Source: Phycisphaerae bacterium (GTDB lineage: Bacteria > Planctomycetota > Phycisphaerae > Phycisphaerales > SM1A02). From it: a DNA stretch of 64,000 nt. Positions 19,247 to 28,776 of this stretch are shown here, piece after piece; position 1 is the stretch's first letter; every line of letters begins with the position of its first letter. The translations under genes and the position numbers were made by a program. The notes below the pieces were generated by a model. That model was not told where the DNA came from. It searched no databases and saw only the letters and a list, made by a program, of their open reading frames with translations. The stretch is taken from assembly GCA_016795035.1 (NCBI GenBank), contig JAEUIT010000097.1, positions 1 through 64,000 on the forward strand. Reading direction: 5' to 3'.

Positions 19247-21162
19247 GTTGCACCTCCGGCGCGCGGAGCCGCGGGGCGTTGCCGCTGGTAGCGGCCGACG
19301 ACCCAGACGAGCGCGATGCCTGCAACGATGAGCGGCCAGAGGACGACGTTCGCGAGCATCACCCGTCGGCCGAGGCGGTCGACATCCTCGCGAAGCGTGT
19401 GCTGCACGGCGCGGAGCTTCTTGCGGGCGTCGGCGACCGACGCCTCGAGCTTGCGCAGCTCGGCCTGCTGCTCCGGCGATAGGACGAGCGCGTTCGTTCC
19501 GCCTCCGCGATCGCGTTGCAGCTGGCTGATGCGCCGTTGCGTCTCCTCAATCTCGCGCTGGAGACGCTCTTCTTCCAGCAGATAGTTCGCCTCGGCGGTG
19601 CGGCGGATCTCCTCGACCTTGTCGAAGGGCCGCCGGTACTCGCCGCGGCTGCGCAAGTCGGCGAGCGTGCGGTTGCCGGCGAGCGTCTCGACGGCGTTGA
19701 CGACGAGCCCCGCGTTGTCGGCGAACGCGGAGTAGCCGACGGTCTGCCCGCCGATGCGCTGCTCCTGCACCCATGTGTCGTTCTGGAGGAAGTCGGCGTC
19801 GGCGATGACGACGATGTTCGCGTTGCCGCTCGCGGGCGCGCCGTCCGCCGCGGGAAACGCGCTCGTGATCGGCCCGCTCACGCGCACCGCAAGCCACTGC
19901 TTCTGGCCGCTCGGCTTGAAGTCCTTGAGCAACTGGTCCGGCTGGCCGAAGAGACCGAGCTTCATCGTGGGGATGAGCTCGCTCCGCTCCGTCGAGACGA
20001 GGATCGGCGACACGGTCGTCGTTGCCGACGGCGTCTTTCGAATCGAGCCCGCGCTCATGATGTTGATGGCATTGAGCGAGCCGGCGATCGGATCGTCCTT
20101 CACGAGCGAGCCCTTCGTGAGCGAGAGCCACGGCAGATACGCGAGCTGCATCGCGGTACCGGCCTGGCTTCGAGCCTGCACGCGCGTCGCGAAGGTCTCG
20201 TCGCCGACGACGAGCGGCACCGGGGCGCCGCCGTTCACGCCCGCGTCACCCGCGAGCTCGATGCCCCATGAGGCGAGCAGCGCGCCGAGATTGAAGGTCG
20301 TGCCCGCAGGCGCGCCGCCTGCGTTCGCCCGCACCGAAGGATCGGTCTCGCACCAGGGATCGACGAGCGCGAGGATCGGCTTGCCCGCCACTGCCCAGGC
20401 GTCGATCGTGCGGAGCGTCGCTTCCGACCAATCGCGCGGTTGGACGAGGATCAGCGCCGACGTGCCTTCCGGCAGGATCGGCGGGACATCGGCTGGAAGG
20501 TCGACATAGCGCACGTCAAAGAGCGCGCGCAGCTGCTCGATGATGAGCGGCGGTCCCCCACGCGCGGCGGGATTGCGAGGATCGAACGGCGGCGTTTCCG
20601 GGATCGAGCTGAGGACCGCGACGACCGGCTTCGATCCGCGCGCGACCGACACGATGCGCCGCGCGATCTCGTACTCGAGGAGCGATTCGTCCTCGGGGCC
20701 GATCGTCGGAATGACTTCGACCTTGTCGGTCGGACCCTCGATCACCACGCCGAGCGTGAGCGACTTGCCGGTTCCGTCCACCGGCTGCACGGCAAGACCG
20801 GCGGCGCGGGCGGCGTCCTCCTCCTCGGAGAACGGCTTGGGATCGACGCGCCGCAGAACGACCTTTCCGCCCGAAGCCGCCGCGAGCTCGTCGAGGAATT
20901 CGTACACGCGTTCCGCGAGCGTCCGGTACTGCGGCAGATCGGTGGCGACGCTCTCCGACCAGTAGAGATGCACGCGCACGTTCTCGTCGAGGTTGCGCAC
21001 CAACTCCTTCACGCCGGGCGAGAGCGTGTAGAGCCGCTCCTGCGTGAGATCGAGGCGCGCGGAACGGAGCGTGAACGCGAGGACGGTGTTGAGTGCGACG
21101 AGACCCGCGGCAACGGCCACGATCGCGACGACGGCGATGAATCGCTTTCCGGATCGCTGCAT
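19243..21162 (-). CDS. GldG-like ABC transporter auxiliary protein
   Basis: 639 aa. An N-terminal helix (RFIAVVAIVAVAAGLVALNTVLA) and a conserved LDLTQERLYTLSPGVKELV stretch begin a large extracytoplasmic domain of the ABC_transp_aux/GldG type. A coiled coil follows (EEERLQREIEETQRRISQLQ and onward to about residue 590). A second membrane helix (VLWPLIVAGIALVWVVG) ends it. ATG 21162 is one base beyond the permease stop. Despite the name, Gld-like modules are widespread in non-gliding bacteria, where the substrate is unknown. Confidence 0.85.
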   Translation of the reverse strand: MQRSGKRFIAVVAIVAVAAGLVALNTVLAFTLRSARLDLTQERLYTLSPGVKELVRNLDENVRVHLYWSESVATDLPQYRTLAERVYEFLDELAAASGGKVVLRRVDPKPFSEEEDAARAAGLAVQPVDGTGKSLTLGVVIEGPTDKVEVIPTIGPEDESLLEYEIARRIVSVARGSKPVVAVLSSIPETPPFDPRNPAARGGPPLIIEQLRALFDVRYVDLPADVPPILPEGTSALILVQPRDWSEATLRTIDAWAVAGKPILALVDPWCETDPSVRANAGGAPAGTTFNLGALLASWGIELAGDAGVNGGAPVPLVVGDETFATRVQARSQAGTAMQLAYLPWLSLTKGSLVKDDPIAGSLNAINIMSAGSIRKTPSATTTVSPILVSTERSELIPTMKLGLFGQPDQLLKDFKPSGQKQWLAVRVSGPITSAFPAADGAPASGNANIVVIADADFLQNDTWVQEQRIGGQTVGYSAFADNAGLVVNAVETLAGNRTLADLRSRGEYRRPFDKVEEIRRTAEANYLLEEERLQREIEETQRRISQLQRDRGGGTNALVLSPEQQAELRKLEASVADARKKLRAVQHTLREDVDRLGRRVMLANVVLWPLIVAGIALVWVVGRYQRQRPAAPRAGGAT

Positions 21163-21163
21163 G

Positions 21164-21943
21164 TCAGTCCGCCTTCTTCCAGTCGACGACGAGCACGTTG
21201 ATGTACAGGCAGCCGATGATGACTGAGCCAAAGTAGATGACGTCGCGCAGGTCGATCACGCCGCGCATCAGCGAGTCGAAGTGCGTGAGCGCGCTCATTG
21301 ACGACAGCGCGACCGCGAGCCGGTCGCCGGCGCTTCCCGGCATCCAGCCGCGCACGATGTCGAGCACCGCCGGGAATCCGCAGAGCAGAACGAGGAACGC
21401 CACCACCGCGCAGATGACGAACGCGATGACCTGGTTCTTCGTGAGCGCCGACAGCACCGACCCGATCGCGAGGAAGCTGCCCGCGAGGAGCGCGCTTGCG
21501 AGGTAGCCCACGACGATCGCGCCGTGATCGGGATCGCCGAGCCACGACACCGTGACCCAGGTCGGCACGGTGAGGAGGAGCGCGAGCGTCGTGAACGCCC
21601 ACGCGGCGAGGAACTTCCCGACCACCAGGTTCGCCGTCGTGAACGGCAACGTGGTGAGCAATTCGATCGTGCCCGTGCGCCGCTCCTCGGCCCAGAGCCG
21701 CATCGACACGGCGGGCACGAGGAAGAGATACAGCCACGGATGGAACTGGAAGAACGGGCGCAGGTCGGCCTGGTCGCGCTCGTAGAGGCCGCCCACGTTG
21801 AACGTGAAGAACGCCGTGAGAAACAGGAAGATCACGAGGAAGACGCCCGCGAGCGGCGTCGTGAAGTAGCCGCGGAACTCGCGGCCGAAGATGCAGAGCG
21901 TGCGGCGGAATCCGCTCGGGATCGCGTGCTCGATCGCGCTCAT
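21164..21943 (-). CDS. ABC-2 type permease (GldF-like)
   Basis: 259 aa with six hydrophobic segments, typical of ABC-2 permeases. The N-terminus TLCIFGREFRGYFTTPLAGVF and the motif MRLWAEERRTGTIELLTTLP are characteristic of GldF-like subunits. It is the membrane channel partner of the ATPase gene upstream, with which it overlaps four bases. The first 27 residues are cytosolic. Confidence 0.88.
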   Translation of the reverse strand: MSAIEHAIPSGFRRTLCIFGREFRGYFTTPLAGVFLVIFLFLTAFFTFNVGGLYERDQADLRPFFQFHPWLYLFLVPAVSMRLWAEERRTGTIELLTTLPFTTANLVVGKFLAAWAFTTLALLLTVPTWVTVSWLGDPDHGAIVVGYLASALLAGSFLAIGSVLSALTKNQVIAFVICAVVAFLVLLCGFPAVLDIVRGWMPGSAGDRLAVALSSMSALTHFDSLMRGVIDLRDVIYFGSVIIGCLYINVLVVDWKKAD

Positions 21944-22707
21944 GTCGTCACCTCCGCGACAGCCGACGCGCTCGTGAGCGATCGGAACACCCAGTCAAGG
22001 CGATTGCGTGTCACCGTTGCAGGCGCCTTCGCTTCCATCGCCTGCGGCGTTCCGTCAAAGACGATGCGGCCGCTCGCGATGATCACCGCGCGGGTGCAGA
22101 CCGCCTCGACCTCTTCGAGGATGTGCGTCGAGAGGACGATCGCGCGCTCGCCGCCCAGCTTGCGAATGAGCTCGCGCACTTCGTGCTTCTGGTTCGGATC
22201 GAGGCCGTCGGTCGGCTCGTCGAGGATCAGGACGCTCGGATCGTGCAGGAGCGCCTGCGCGAGACCGGTGCGCCGCTTGAAGCCCTTCGAGAGCGTCTCG
22301 ATCGACTGGCGGCGCACACGGCCAAGATGCACGAGGTCGAGCGCCGCGTCGACGCGACGCGTGGCTTCGGCACCGACGTAGCCGCGGGCTTTCGCGATGA
22401 AACGGAGAAACTCCTCGACGGTCATGTCGGGATACGCCGGCGCGCCCTCGGGCAGGTAGCCGATGCACGCCTTCGCCGCGAGGGGCGAGTCGGCCATGTC
22501 GATCCCGGCGATGCGCACCGTCCCGGCCGACGGCTCGAGGAACCCGGTCAGCATGCGCATCGTGGTGCTCTTGCCGGCGCCGTTCGGGCCGAGGAAGCCG
22601 AGCACCTGCCCCGCCGGCACGTCGAGGTCGATCCCGCGGACGGCGTGAATCTCGCCGAAGCGCCGCTCCAGTCCGCGGGCCGAGATGAGGATTGGGTCAT
22701 CGCCCAT
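21940..22707 (-). CDS. ABC transporter ATPase (GldA-like)
   Basis: 255 aa. Walker A GPNGAGKSTT near residue 40, signature LSKGFKRRTGLAQAL, Walker B VLILDEPTDGLD, and an H-loop STHILEEVEAV. First gene of the minus-strand operon ATPase-permease-GldG-DUF4340. A GGAGG ribosome-binding site lies about 12 bases before the ATG. Energises export or assembly by the GldF/GldG-like partners; the substrate is unknown. Confidence 0.92.
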   Translation of the reverse strand: MGDDPILISARGLERRFGEIHAVRGIDLDVPAGQVLGFLGPNGAGKSTTMRMLTGFLEPSAGTVRIAGIDMADSPLAAKACIGYLPEGAPAYPDMTVEEFLRFIAKARGYVGAEATRRVDAALDLVHLGRVRRQSIETLSKGFKRRTGLAQALLHDPSVLILDEPTDGLDPNQKHEVRELIRKLGGERAIVLSTHILEEVEAVCTRAVIIASGRIVFDGTPQAMEAKAPATVTRNRLDWVFRSLTSASAVAEVTT

Positions 22708-22800
22708 GAATAGCTAACACCTCCGTGCGAGGGACTACGTCAATGCGAACGAGCCCTTGCCAAGATCCGGACCGGAAAGATACGAACGCGGCGGGGGCCG

Positions 22801-24264
22801 TCAATGTCCTGCGGGGGCCACGAGAAGCCAGTGGACGAGGAGTTGCGCGAGCCCGAGGAACGTGAGGAACGACATGCTGTCGGTGACCATCGTCAGGAAG
22901 ATGGTCGACGCCGTCGCGGGGTCCGCCCCGACGCGCCGCAGGAGCAACGGCATCGCCGTGCCGACAATGCATCCAATCGTGAGGGCGATCGTCATCGAGA
23001 TCGCGATGATCGCGCCGAGCTGCCACGACGGCCCGGCCGGGTGGTCGAAGCTCTCGAGGAGGGCGACCACGATGCCGACCGCGATGCCGTTGATCGCGCC
23101 GTTGAGGAAGCCGACGAACCCTTCGCGGAGGACGAGCGACCGTGCCGTCTGCGGGCGCACCTGGTCAAGCACGATGCCGCGGAGGGTGACCGCGAGCGAC
23201 TGCTGCCCCGCGTTGCCGGCCTGATTCGCGATGACCGGCATCACCACCGCCAGAATCGCGATCTCGGCGATCAGCCCCTCGAACTGCTTCACCACGATCG
23301 CGGCGACGGAACTCGTGAAGAGATTGACGACGAGCCACGGGAACCGGCCCTGGAACTTCTGGCGCGTGGTCGAGAAGACGGCCTCTTCCTTGCCTGCACC
23401 GACCATCGTCTGCGCGTCTTCGGTGCTCTCCTCGCGAATCGAGTCGAGCACGTCGTCGACGGTGACGACGCCGATCAGGCGATGCTGCGCGTCGATGACC
23501 GGCAGGACAAGGTGGTCGTAGCGCTCGAACTCGCGGGCCACGTCCTCGCGCGAGACTTCCGGCTGCACGGCGTCGACCGGCGAGTCCGCGATCTCGATCA
23601 CCTTCTGCTCGGGCCGCGCCAGCAGCATGCGCTTCATGGTCACGCGACCGCGGAGCGTGCCCTTCCAGTCGACGACGAACACGTAGATCCACTCGCTCGC
23701 CGTTTCGCTTCGACGGATCGCCTCGATCGCCTCCGCCACCGTCATGGTGTCGCGGACCGCGAGGTAGTCCGTCGTCATCATGCCGCCGGCCGAACGCTCG
23801 TCGTAGTTCATCAGCCGACGCAGCGCGACGGCCTCGACCTTGCCGAGCATGCCCAGCAGGCGATCGCGCTGCTCGTCGGGCAGCGCCTGCAACAAGTCGG
23901 TCGCGTCGTCGGGCGCCATCTCCGCGATGAGTTGGCCCGCGTACTGCGGATCCTCGTCGATGAGATCTTCGAGCACGCCCACGCCGAGCGGCGTCAACAT
24001 GTGCGCGAGCGCCTCGGCGGCGCTCTCGACATCCATCTCGCCGAGCACTTCGGCGGCTTGGCCCTCTTCCGCGGCCTCGAGCGTCTCAAGCGTGTCGGCG
24101 GCGTCGGCGGCTTCCTGCGCCTCGACCGCTTCTGCGAGAATCGGCACGTCGATCGAATGCTGAAGCAACTGCTCGACGCGCAAGTCCTCCGCCGTCGACT
24201 CCATCGCCTGTTCGACGGCAGACGACGCCGGAGTCTCTGGTGGATCGGCAGTCGGCTCGGGCAT
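22801..24264 (-). CDS. mgtE: Magnesium transporter MgtE
   Basis: 487 aa. The N-terminal MgtE_N domain is followed by two CBS domains (NYDERSAGGMMTTDYLAVRD and onward to about 290). The C-terminal pore domain has five helices, with the conserved PVIANQAGNAGQQSLAVTLRG and IGCIVGTAMPLLLRRVGADP. It is a Mg2+ channel in the cytoplasmic membrane, gated by cytosolic Mg2+ binding to the N and CBS domains. A GTG at 24288 could add eight residues, but ATG 24264 with a TACACT box eight bases upstream is preferred. Divergent from the TrmH-family gene only 27 bases away. Confidence 0.94.
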   Translation of the reverse strand: MPEPTADPPETPASSAVEQAMESTAEDLRVEQLLQHSIDVPILAEAVEAQEAADAADTLETLEAAEEGQAAEVLGEMDVESAAEALAHMLTPLGVGVLEDLIDEDPQYAGQLIAEMAPDDATDLLQALPDEQRDRLLGMLGKVEAVALRRLMNYDERSAGGMMTTDYLAVRDTMTVAEAIEAIRRSETASEWIYVFVVDWKGTLRGRVTMKRMLLARPEQKVIEIADSPVDAVQPEVSREDVAREFERYDHLVLPVIDAQHRLIGVVTVDDVLDSIREESTEDAQTMVGAGKEEAVFSTTRQKFQGRFPWLVVNLFTSSVAAIVVKQFEGLIAEIAILAVVMPVIANQAGNAGQQSLAVTLRGIVLDQVRPQTARSLVLREGFVGFLNGAINGIAVGIVVALLESFDHPAGPSWQLGAIIAISMTIALTIGCIVGTAMPLLLRRVGADPATASTIFLTMVTDSMSFLTFLGLAQLLVHWLLVAPAGH

Positions 24265-24272
24265 CCGAATCG

Positions 24273-24278
24273 AGTGTA
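24273..24278 (-). promoter_or_regulatory. Leaderless-type -10 box of mgtE
   Basis: Minus-strand TACACT eight bases before ATG 24264. The gap to the divergent gene is only 27 bases, so promoter elements for both directions must overlap neighbouring codons. Confidence 0.55.
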
Positions 24279-24291
24279 AACCACGCACTGC

Positions 24292-25134
24292 ATGACTGTG
24301 CCCACGTTCACGATCGAATCGGCGTTAGACCCTCGACTCGAGGACTACCGCGCCATGCGCGATCGCGACCTCCGTGGAGATGGGGCGCGCCCCGGAGTCT
24401 TCATCGGCGAGAGCCGGTTGGTCGTCGAGCGCATGGTCGCGCTCGGGATCCCGATGCGCTCCGTGCTCGTCGAACGTCGCCACGCGGAGTGGATGCGCGA
24501 CCTGCTCGGAACGGCGCGGCCGTCCGACACGCCGCTCTTCGTTGCCGACGAGTCGGTCCTTCGCTCCGTCGTCGGATTCGACGTGCATCGCGGCGTGCTC
24601 GCGATCGGGGAGCGGCCGACCCGCGACGCGCTCACCATCGACCGGGCGGTTCCGCGTCGCGACCGTCTGACGGTCCTTCTCGTCGATGGCGTGAACAACG
24701 CGGACAACATGGGCGGTCTCTACCGCAACGCCGCGGCATTCGGCGTCGACGCCGTCGTCCTCAGCCCGACGTGCCACGACCATCTCTACCGAAAGGCGAT
24801 CCGCGTCTCGCTCGGTCACGCCCTCGCGGTGCCGACGGCGCGCTCCGAGCATTGGGTGGAAGACCTACGGCGGCTGCGCGACGAGTGGGGCCTCACGATC
24901 GTCGCCGCGGCGATCGGCCCGGGGTCCGTCGATCTCGGCGACCTCGCGTCGGATCCGGCGCTCGAGCGCGTCGCGCTACTCGTCGGGAACGAGTTCTCGG
25001 GTCTTTCCGACGCCGCGCTGCATCTCGCGGACGTCCGCGTCCGTATTGCGATGGCTCCGGGCGTCGACAGCCTCAACGTCGCGACGGCTGCCGCCGTCCT
25101 GCTTCATCGCCTCTCGCGGGCACCGCTATCCTGA
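24292..25134 (+). CDS. TrmH/SpoU-family RNA 2'-O-methyltransferase
   Basis: 280 aa, with an N-terminal substrate-binding domain and a C-terminal SPOUT fold. The three knot motifs are visible: NNADNMGGLYRNAAAFG (motif 1, catalytic Arg), LLVGNEFSGLS (motif 2) and IAMAPGVDSLNVATAAAVLL (motif 3). It methylates a ribose 2'-OH in rRNA or tRNA with S-adenosylmethionine; the exact target cannot be told. Ends 28 bases before eboD, so it may head the ebo operon. Confidence 0.9.
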   Translation: MTVPTFTIESALDPRLEDYRAMRDRDLRGDGARPGVFIGESRLVVERMVALGIPMRSVLVERRHAEWMRDLLGTARPSDTPLFVADESVLRSVVGFDVHRGVLAIGERPTRDALTIDRAVPRRDRLTVLLVDGVNNADNMGGLYRNAAAFGVDAVVLSPTCHDHLYRKAIRVSLGHALAVPTARSEHWVEDLRRLRDEWGLTIVAAAIGPGSVDLGDLASDPALERVALLVGNEFSGLSDAALHLADVRVRIAMAPGVDSLNVATAAAVLLHRLSRAPLS

Positions 25135-25162
25135 CCGATTCCCCACTTCCGGTAGCTCTCCA

Positions 25163-26395
25163 GTGACTGTCCCGCACAACTCGGCGCCCGACGCCCCCAA
25201 CGACATCGCGAACGACTCGCCGTTGGGTGGCGATCTCGTCTCGCGCGGCGCGACCGACGCGGACGTGCGCGTGGACTTCCTGCATCGGGTGCGCTTCACG
25301 CGCGACGTGTTCGACCCCTCGAACTCGACGCTCGCCGACGTCCTCGATCCGACGGGACGCGGGCCGGGAACGTCGCGGCTCCTCGTTGCCATCGACGACG
25401 GCCTGTGCGCCGCGTGGCCACACCTCGAGGCCGCCGTCAACGCCTACGCGGCGGCGCACGCCGACCGCATGCCGGTGCCTGCAACGACGATGGTCGTGCC
25501 CGGCGGCGAAGCGTGCAAGAACGACATGGCCACGGTCGATCGCGTGGTCGAAGCCGTGGATCGCCATCGCATTTGCCGCCGCAGCTACATCCTCGCGATC
25601 GGCGGCGGCGCGATGCTCGACGCGGTCGGATTCGCGTCGACGATCGCGCATCGGGGCGTGCGCCTCGTGCGCATTCCGACCACCACGCTCGCGCAGGACG
25701 ACGCGGCGATGGGCGTGAAGAACGGCGTCAATCGCTTCGGCAAGAAGAACTTCGTCGGCGCGTTCGCGCCGCCGTGGGCAGTCGTCAACGACGAGCGATT
25801 CCTTGAAACGTTGAGCGACGCCGACTTCCGCAACGGCTTCAGCGAAGCGGTGAAGATCGCGCTCCTTCGCGATCCGGCGCTCTTCGCTCGCCTTGAGCGC
25901 GACGCCGAGCGCGTCTGCGCCCGCGATCTCGCGGCCGCGATGCCGATCGTGCGCCGCTCGGCGGAACTGCATCTCAGGCACATCACGCGCGGCGGCGATC
26001 CGTTCGAGACGCGCGAGGCGCGGCCGCTCGACTACGGCCACTGGTCGGCGCACAAGCTCGAGAGCATGACCAGGTTCGCGCTCTCGCACGGCGCGGCGGT
26101 GGGGATCGGCGTCGCGCTCGACACGCTGTATGCGGCGCTCGAAGGCCGGCTTTCGCGCGTCGACGCCGATCGCACGATCGACGTGCAACGGCGCCTCGGC
26201 ATCACGATGTGGCACCCCGCGCTCGACGACGTCGATGCGCTCGTGCGCGGCCTCGAGGAGTTCCGGGAACATCTCGGAGGAAGACTCACGATCACGCTTC
26301 TCCGCGGCATCGGCCAGTCGGACGACGTGCACACGATGGACGCGTCGACGCTTCGTGCGGCGGTCGCGGAGTTGCGGCGCGTCGCGGCGGGATGA
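25163..26395 (+). CDS. eboD: EboD-like sugar phosphate cyclase (3-dehydroquinate synthase family)
   Basis: 410 aa from GTG 25163, the first plausible start after the preceding stop. NAD-binding and active-site motifs of the family: VPGGEACKND, ILAIGGGAMLDAVGFAS, RIPTTTLAQDDAAMGVKNGV, GFSEAVKIALL, LDYGHWSAHKLE and LSHGAAVGIGVALD. The last lacks the Glu of HGEAVAIG found in 3-dehydroquinate synthase, so a different product than dehydroquinate is possible. Placement beside EboB-, E-, C- and F-like genes identifies it as the EboD of an ebo cluster, which in cyanobacteria helps move metabolite precursors to the periplasm. Confidence 0.85.
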   Translation: MTVPHNSAPDAPNDIANDSPLGGDLVSRGATDADVRVDFLHRVRFTRDVFDPSNSTLADVLDPTGRGPGTSRLLVAIDDGLCAAWPHLEAAVNAYAAAHADRMPVPATTMVVPGGEACKNDMATVDRVVEAVDRHRICRRSYILAIGGGAMLDAVGFASTIAHRGVRLVRIPTTTLAQDDAAMGVKNGVNRFGKKNFVGAFAPPWAVVNDERFLETLSDADFRNGFSEAVKIALLRDPALFARLERDAERVCARDLAAAMPIVRRSAELHLRHITRGGDPFETREARPLDYGHWSAHKLESMTRFALSHGAAVGIGVALDTLYAALEGRLSRVDADRTIDVQRRLGITMWHPALDDVDALVRGLEEFREHLGGRLTITLLRGIGQSDDVHTMDASTLRAAVAELRRVAAG

Positions 26396-26400
26396 GCCCG

Positions 26401-26406
26401 TACGAT
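26401..26406 (+). promoter_or_regulatory. Possible leaderless-type -10 box inside the ebo operon
   Basis: TACGAT nine bases before ATG 26416. It could give an internal transcript for the small gene and eboB. Confidence 0.4.
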
Positions 26407-26415
26407 TGCGGCCTT

Positions 26416-26736
26416 ATGGCCACGCCTCCGATTGATCGCACCGCCGTCGTCGATCGCTACTTCATGGAGCATCGGGCGAAGCTGATCGACCTCGCCGCGT
26501 ATCTCGATCGCGTCGAGCGTGCAACGCCGAGAGGATCGGCATCGCACGATTTCCGCCACGACGCGCTCGTCCAGGCGATCGCGATCTTGCTCGATGGCAA
26601 GCCCCAGCGGGCGCGCCGCGTGCTCGAACACTTCAGCGATCCGACGTCGGAGCCGATCGCGAAGGCCCCGATGAAGGGGGCGACCGGCGCCTATCCGGGC
26701 CCACCGAAGGATGCCGCGAAGGGGGGCGCGCGATGA
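26416..26736 (+). CDS. Small conserved-looking protein between eboD and eboB
   Basis: 106 aa. Helical N-terminal part ([20 protein letters not shown], then [20 protein letters not shown]) and a disordered Pro/Gly/Lys tail. The pattern resembles small helical proteins found beside TatD-like genes, but I cannot name a family. An ATG at 26392 overlaps the eboD stop (ATGA) and would add eight residues. The 26416 start was chosen for its TACGAT box and more natural N-terminus. The stop overlaps the next start by four bases. It is not obviously EboA. Confidence 0.65.
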   Translation: MATPPIDRTAVVDRYFMEHRAKLIDLAAYLDRVERATPRGSASHDFRHDALVQAIAILLDGKPQRARRVLEHFSDPTSEPIAKAPMKGATGAYPGPPKDAAKGGAR

Positions 26737-27533
26737 CCTACATCGACCCGCACATCCATATGGTGAGCCGCACCACCGACGACTACGAGCGCATGCGGCT
26801 CGCCGGCTGCGTCGCCATCACCGAGCCCGCGTTCTGGGCCGGCTACGACCGCTCGAGCGCGCAGGGCTTCTACGACTACTTCAAGCTGCTCACCGAGTTC
26901 GAGCCGCGCCGCGCCGCGCAGTACGGCATCCGCCATCACACGTGGCTCTGCATCAATCCGAAGGAGGCCGAGGATCCGGTCTTCGCGCGCGAAGTGCTGG
27001 CGCTCATTCCGTCCTTCCTCGATCGCGAGAACGTCCTCGGCATCGGCGAGATCGGGCTCAACAAGAACAGCCGCAACGAGCTCACGATCCTCGAAGAGCA
27101 CTTGCAGTTGGCGGCGACGCACAACTTGCTCGTCCTCGTCCACACGCCGCACCTCGAAGATAAGTTGAAGGGCACGCGGCTCATCCTCGACGCGATCAAG
27201 AATCAGGGCTCGCTCGATCCCGGTCGCGTCCTGATCGATCACGTCGAGGAGCACACGGTGCGACACGTCCTCGATCGCGGCTACTGGGCGGGCATGACGC
27301 TCTATCCCGACACGAAGTGCACGCCGCAGCGCGCCGCGGACATCATCGAGGAGTTCCACGGCGAGCGACTCTGGATCAATAGCGCCGGCGACTGGGGCCA
27401 CAGCGACCCGCTCGCGGTGCCGAAGTGCCAGATCGAGCTCCGCGGCCGCGGGCACACCGAGGACCTGATCCGCAAGATCAGCTTCGATAACCCGGTGAAG
27501 TTCCTCGGCCAGTCGGGGCGGTTTCGGGTGTAG
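26733..27533 (+). CDS. eboB: EboB-like TatD-family metal-dependent hydrolase
   Basis: 266 aa TIM-barrel hydrolase. Metal ligands: DPHIH near the N-terminus, GIGEIGLNK with Glu, [18 protein letters not shown] and a later [11 protein letters not shown] supplying Asp. It matches the TatD-like EboB proteins of ebo clusters rather than the DNase TatD. Chemistry on the trafficked metabolite is unknown. The start overlaps the preceding gene by four bases (ATGA). End of the first half of the ebo locus. Confidence 0.85.
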   Translation: MTYIDPHIHMVSRTTDDYERMRLAGCVAITEPAFWAGYDRSSAQGFYDYFKLLTEFEPRRAAQYGIRHHTWLCINPKEAEDPVFAREVLALIPSFLDRENVLGIGEIGLNKNSRNELTILEEHLQLAATHNLLVLVHTPHLEDKLKGTRLILDAIKNQGSLDPGRVLIDHVEEHTVRHVLDRGYWAGMTLYPDTKCTPQRAADIIEEFHGERLWINSAGDWGHSDPLAVPKCQIELRGRGHTEDLIRKISFDNPVKFLGQSGRFRV

Positions 27534-27550
27534 CGCTGCCTTCGGCAGCG

Positions 27551-27650
27551 GGGAGTCAGGAGCCAGGATTCAGGAGTCAGTGCGAGAGCAACCTCGACGA
27601 CGGACGTCGTGCGGTATCCCCCTCACTCCTGACTCCTCAATCCTGACTCC
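27551..27650. repeat. Inverted pair of GGAGTCA tandem repeats
   Basis: 27551-27580 is GGAGTCA-like repeats (with GCCAGGATTC variants). 27622-27650 is its near-perfect reverse complement, so the pair can form a long imperfect stem of about 29 bp with a 40-base loop. It lies between the convergent eboB and DUF3500 genes, where a bidirectional terminator would be useful. Confidence 0.75.
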
Positions 27651-27658
27651 TTTGTTCT

Positions 27659-28723
27659 CTAACGATGTTCCCGCTCCACGTGCTCGCGCAGCACGTCGCC
27701 GCCGAAGTTGCGGGCGGGGTCGTTCCATAGGCAATGCACGTGGTCGGGATTGCCTTGCGTGCAGTCGAACTCGATGACAAAGGTTGGTCCGCCGACGCGG
27801 TAGTAGTGCGGCTTGTCGAGCGCCGGCTCGCCGATGAAGCCGAAGCGGATCGCTTCGAGCCCGGCCGCCTTGATGCGCCGCAACTCCTCGCTCGCGAGGT
27901 CACCGCGCAGGTCTGACGCGTGGCGCACGACGAGCGCCCAGAGGAGGTCGCGCTGCGCTTGCGTGAGGTCGGCCATCGCGATGCCACCGAACGTCGCCGG
28001 GTCTTTCAGCGCCGCCTCGCGGCCCGGGCCGGTGAGGACATCGGCCGGACACGTCGCTCCGACCGTCGCGCGCTTCATCTGCTCGTCGCTCAGCGAACGC
28101 CGCAGCGCGAACGCCGCCTCCTGCAACGAGGAGAGCGGGCGCGCGCCCTTGTCGGCGCCGAGCGCGAGCGACGCGGGGAACGCGCCGAAGAAGAGCGGCG
28201 TCGACGTGACATCGCCGGCGACCGAGCTGAAGTGCAGTCCGATGTGGTGGCCCTCGGCGCGCCAGCCCCACGGCGCCGCGGCCGGATCCTCCGACGGCTC
28301 GCCGAAGATGAAGATCGCGTAGAGATCCTCGCCGTACGTGATCGGCGCGTTGCGCGCCTTCTCCTCGTTGCCGTTCGCCTCTTCGATCGCGCGGATGATC
28401 CGCACGCGCTCGATGCCCTCTTCGGAGAGGCCGGACTTCATGAGGTCGAGCGCGAGCGCCTTCTGCGCGGCCGTCATGTCGCGCAGGAAGAGCCCCGCGC
28501 GATTGCCGCGGACGTACGACCAGTTGGTGCGCTCGGGAGCGTCGAACGGCCGGCGCGCGCTCGCGCGCTGCTCGTCCGACAGCGACGCGAGAAACGCCTT
28601 TGCCCGCTCCGCCATCGCCTTCGATGCCGCGGCGACTGGTGCGGGCGGCGCGGGTGGCGGCGGAGACGACGGTGCCTGCTGCGAGGCGACGAGGAGCGAA
28701 AGAAGTGCGGCGGCCAAGGGCAT
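27659..28723 (-). CDS. Exported DUF3500 protein
   Basis: 354 aa. Signal peptide (MPLAAALLSLLVASQQAPS), a Pro-rich linker, then a full DUF3500 domain. Conserved segments: YVRGNRAGLFLRDMTAAQK, GEDLYAIFIFGEPSED, WGWRAEGHHIGLHFSSVAGD, SLQEAAFALRRSLSDEQ and the C-terminal PTFVIEFDCTQGNPDHVHCL. Function unknown; abundant in Planctomycetes. It interrupts the ebo locus in reverse orientation. The GATGAT six bases before the ATG resembles the leaderless -10 boxes elsewhere but lacks the leading TA. Confidence 0.88.
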   Translation of the reverse strand: MPLAAALLSLLVASQQAPSSPPPPAPPAPVAAASKAMAERAKAFLASLSDEQRASARRPFDAPERTNWSYVRGNRAGLFLRDMTAAQKALALDLMKSGLSEEGIERVRIIRAIEEANGNEEKARNAPITYGEDLYAIFIFGEPSEDPAAAPWGWRAEGHHIGLHFSSVAGDVTSTPLFFGAFPASLALGADKGARPLSSLQEAAFALRRSLSDEQMKRATVGATCPADVLTGPGREAALKDPATFGGIAMADLTQAQRDLLWALVVRHASDLRGDLASEELRRIKAAGLEAIRFGFIGEPALDKPHYYRVGGPTFVIEFDCTQGNPDHVHCLWNDPARNFGGDVLREHVEREHR

Positions 28724-28762
28724 GGGCGCATCATCGCCCAGAAGGCCCGCTCATGCGACGAG

Positions 28763-28768
28763 TATCCT
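28763..28768 (+). promoter_or_regulatory. Leaderless-type -10 box
   Basis: TATCCT eight bases before ATG 28777. Likely promoter of the second half of the ebo locus (28777-33740). Confidence 0.55.
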
Positions 28769-28776
28769 CTTCGCCC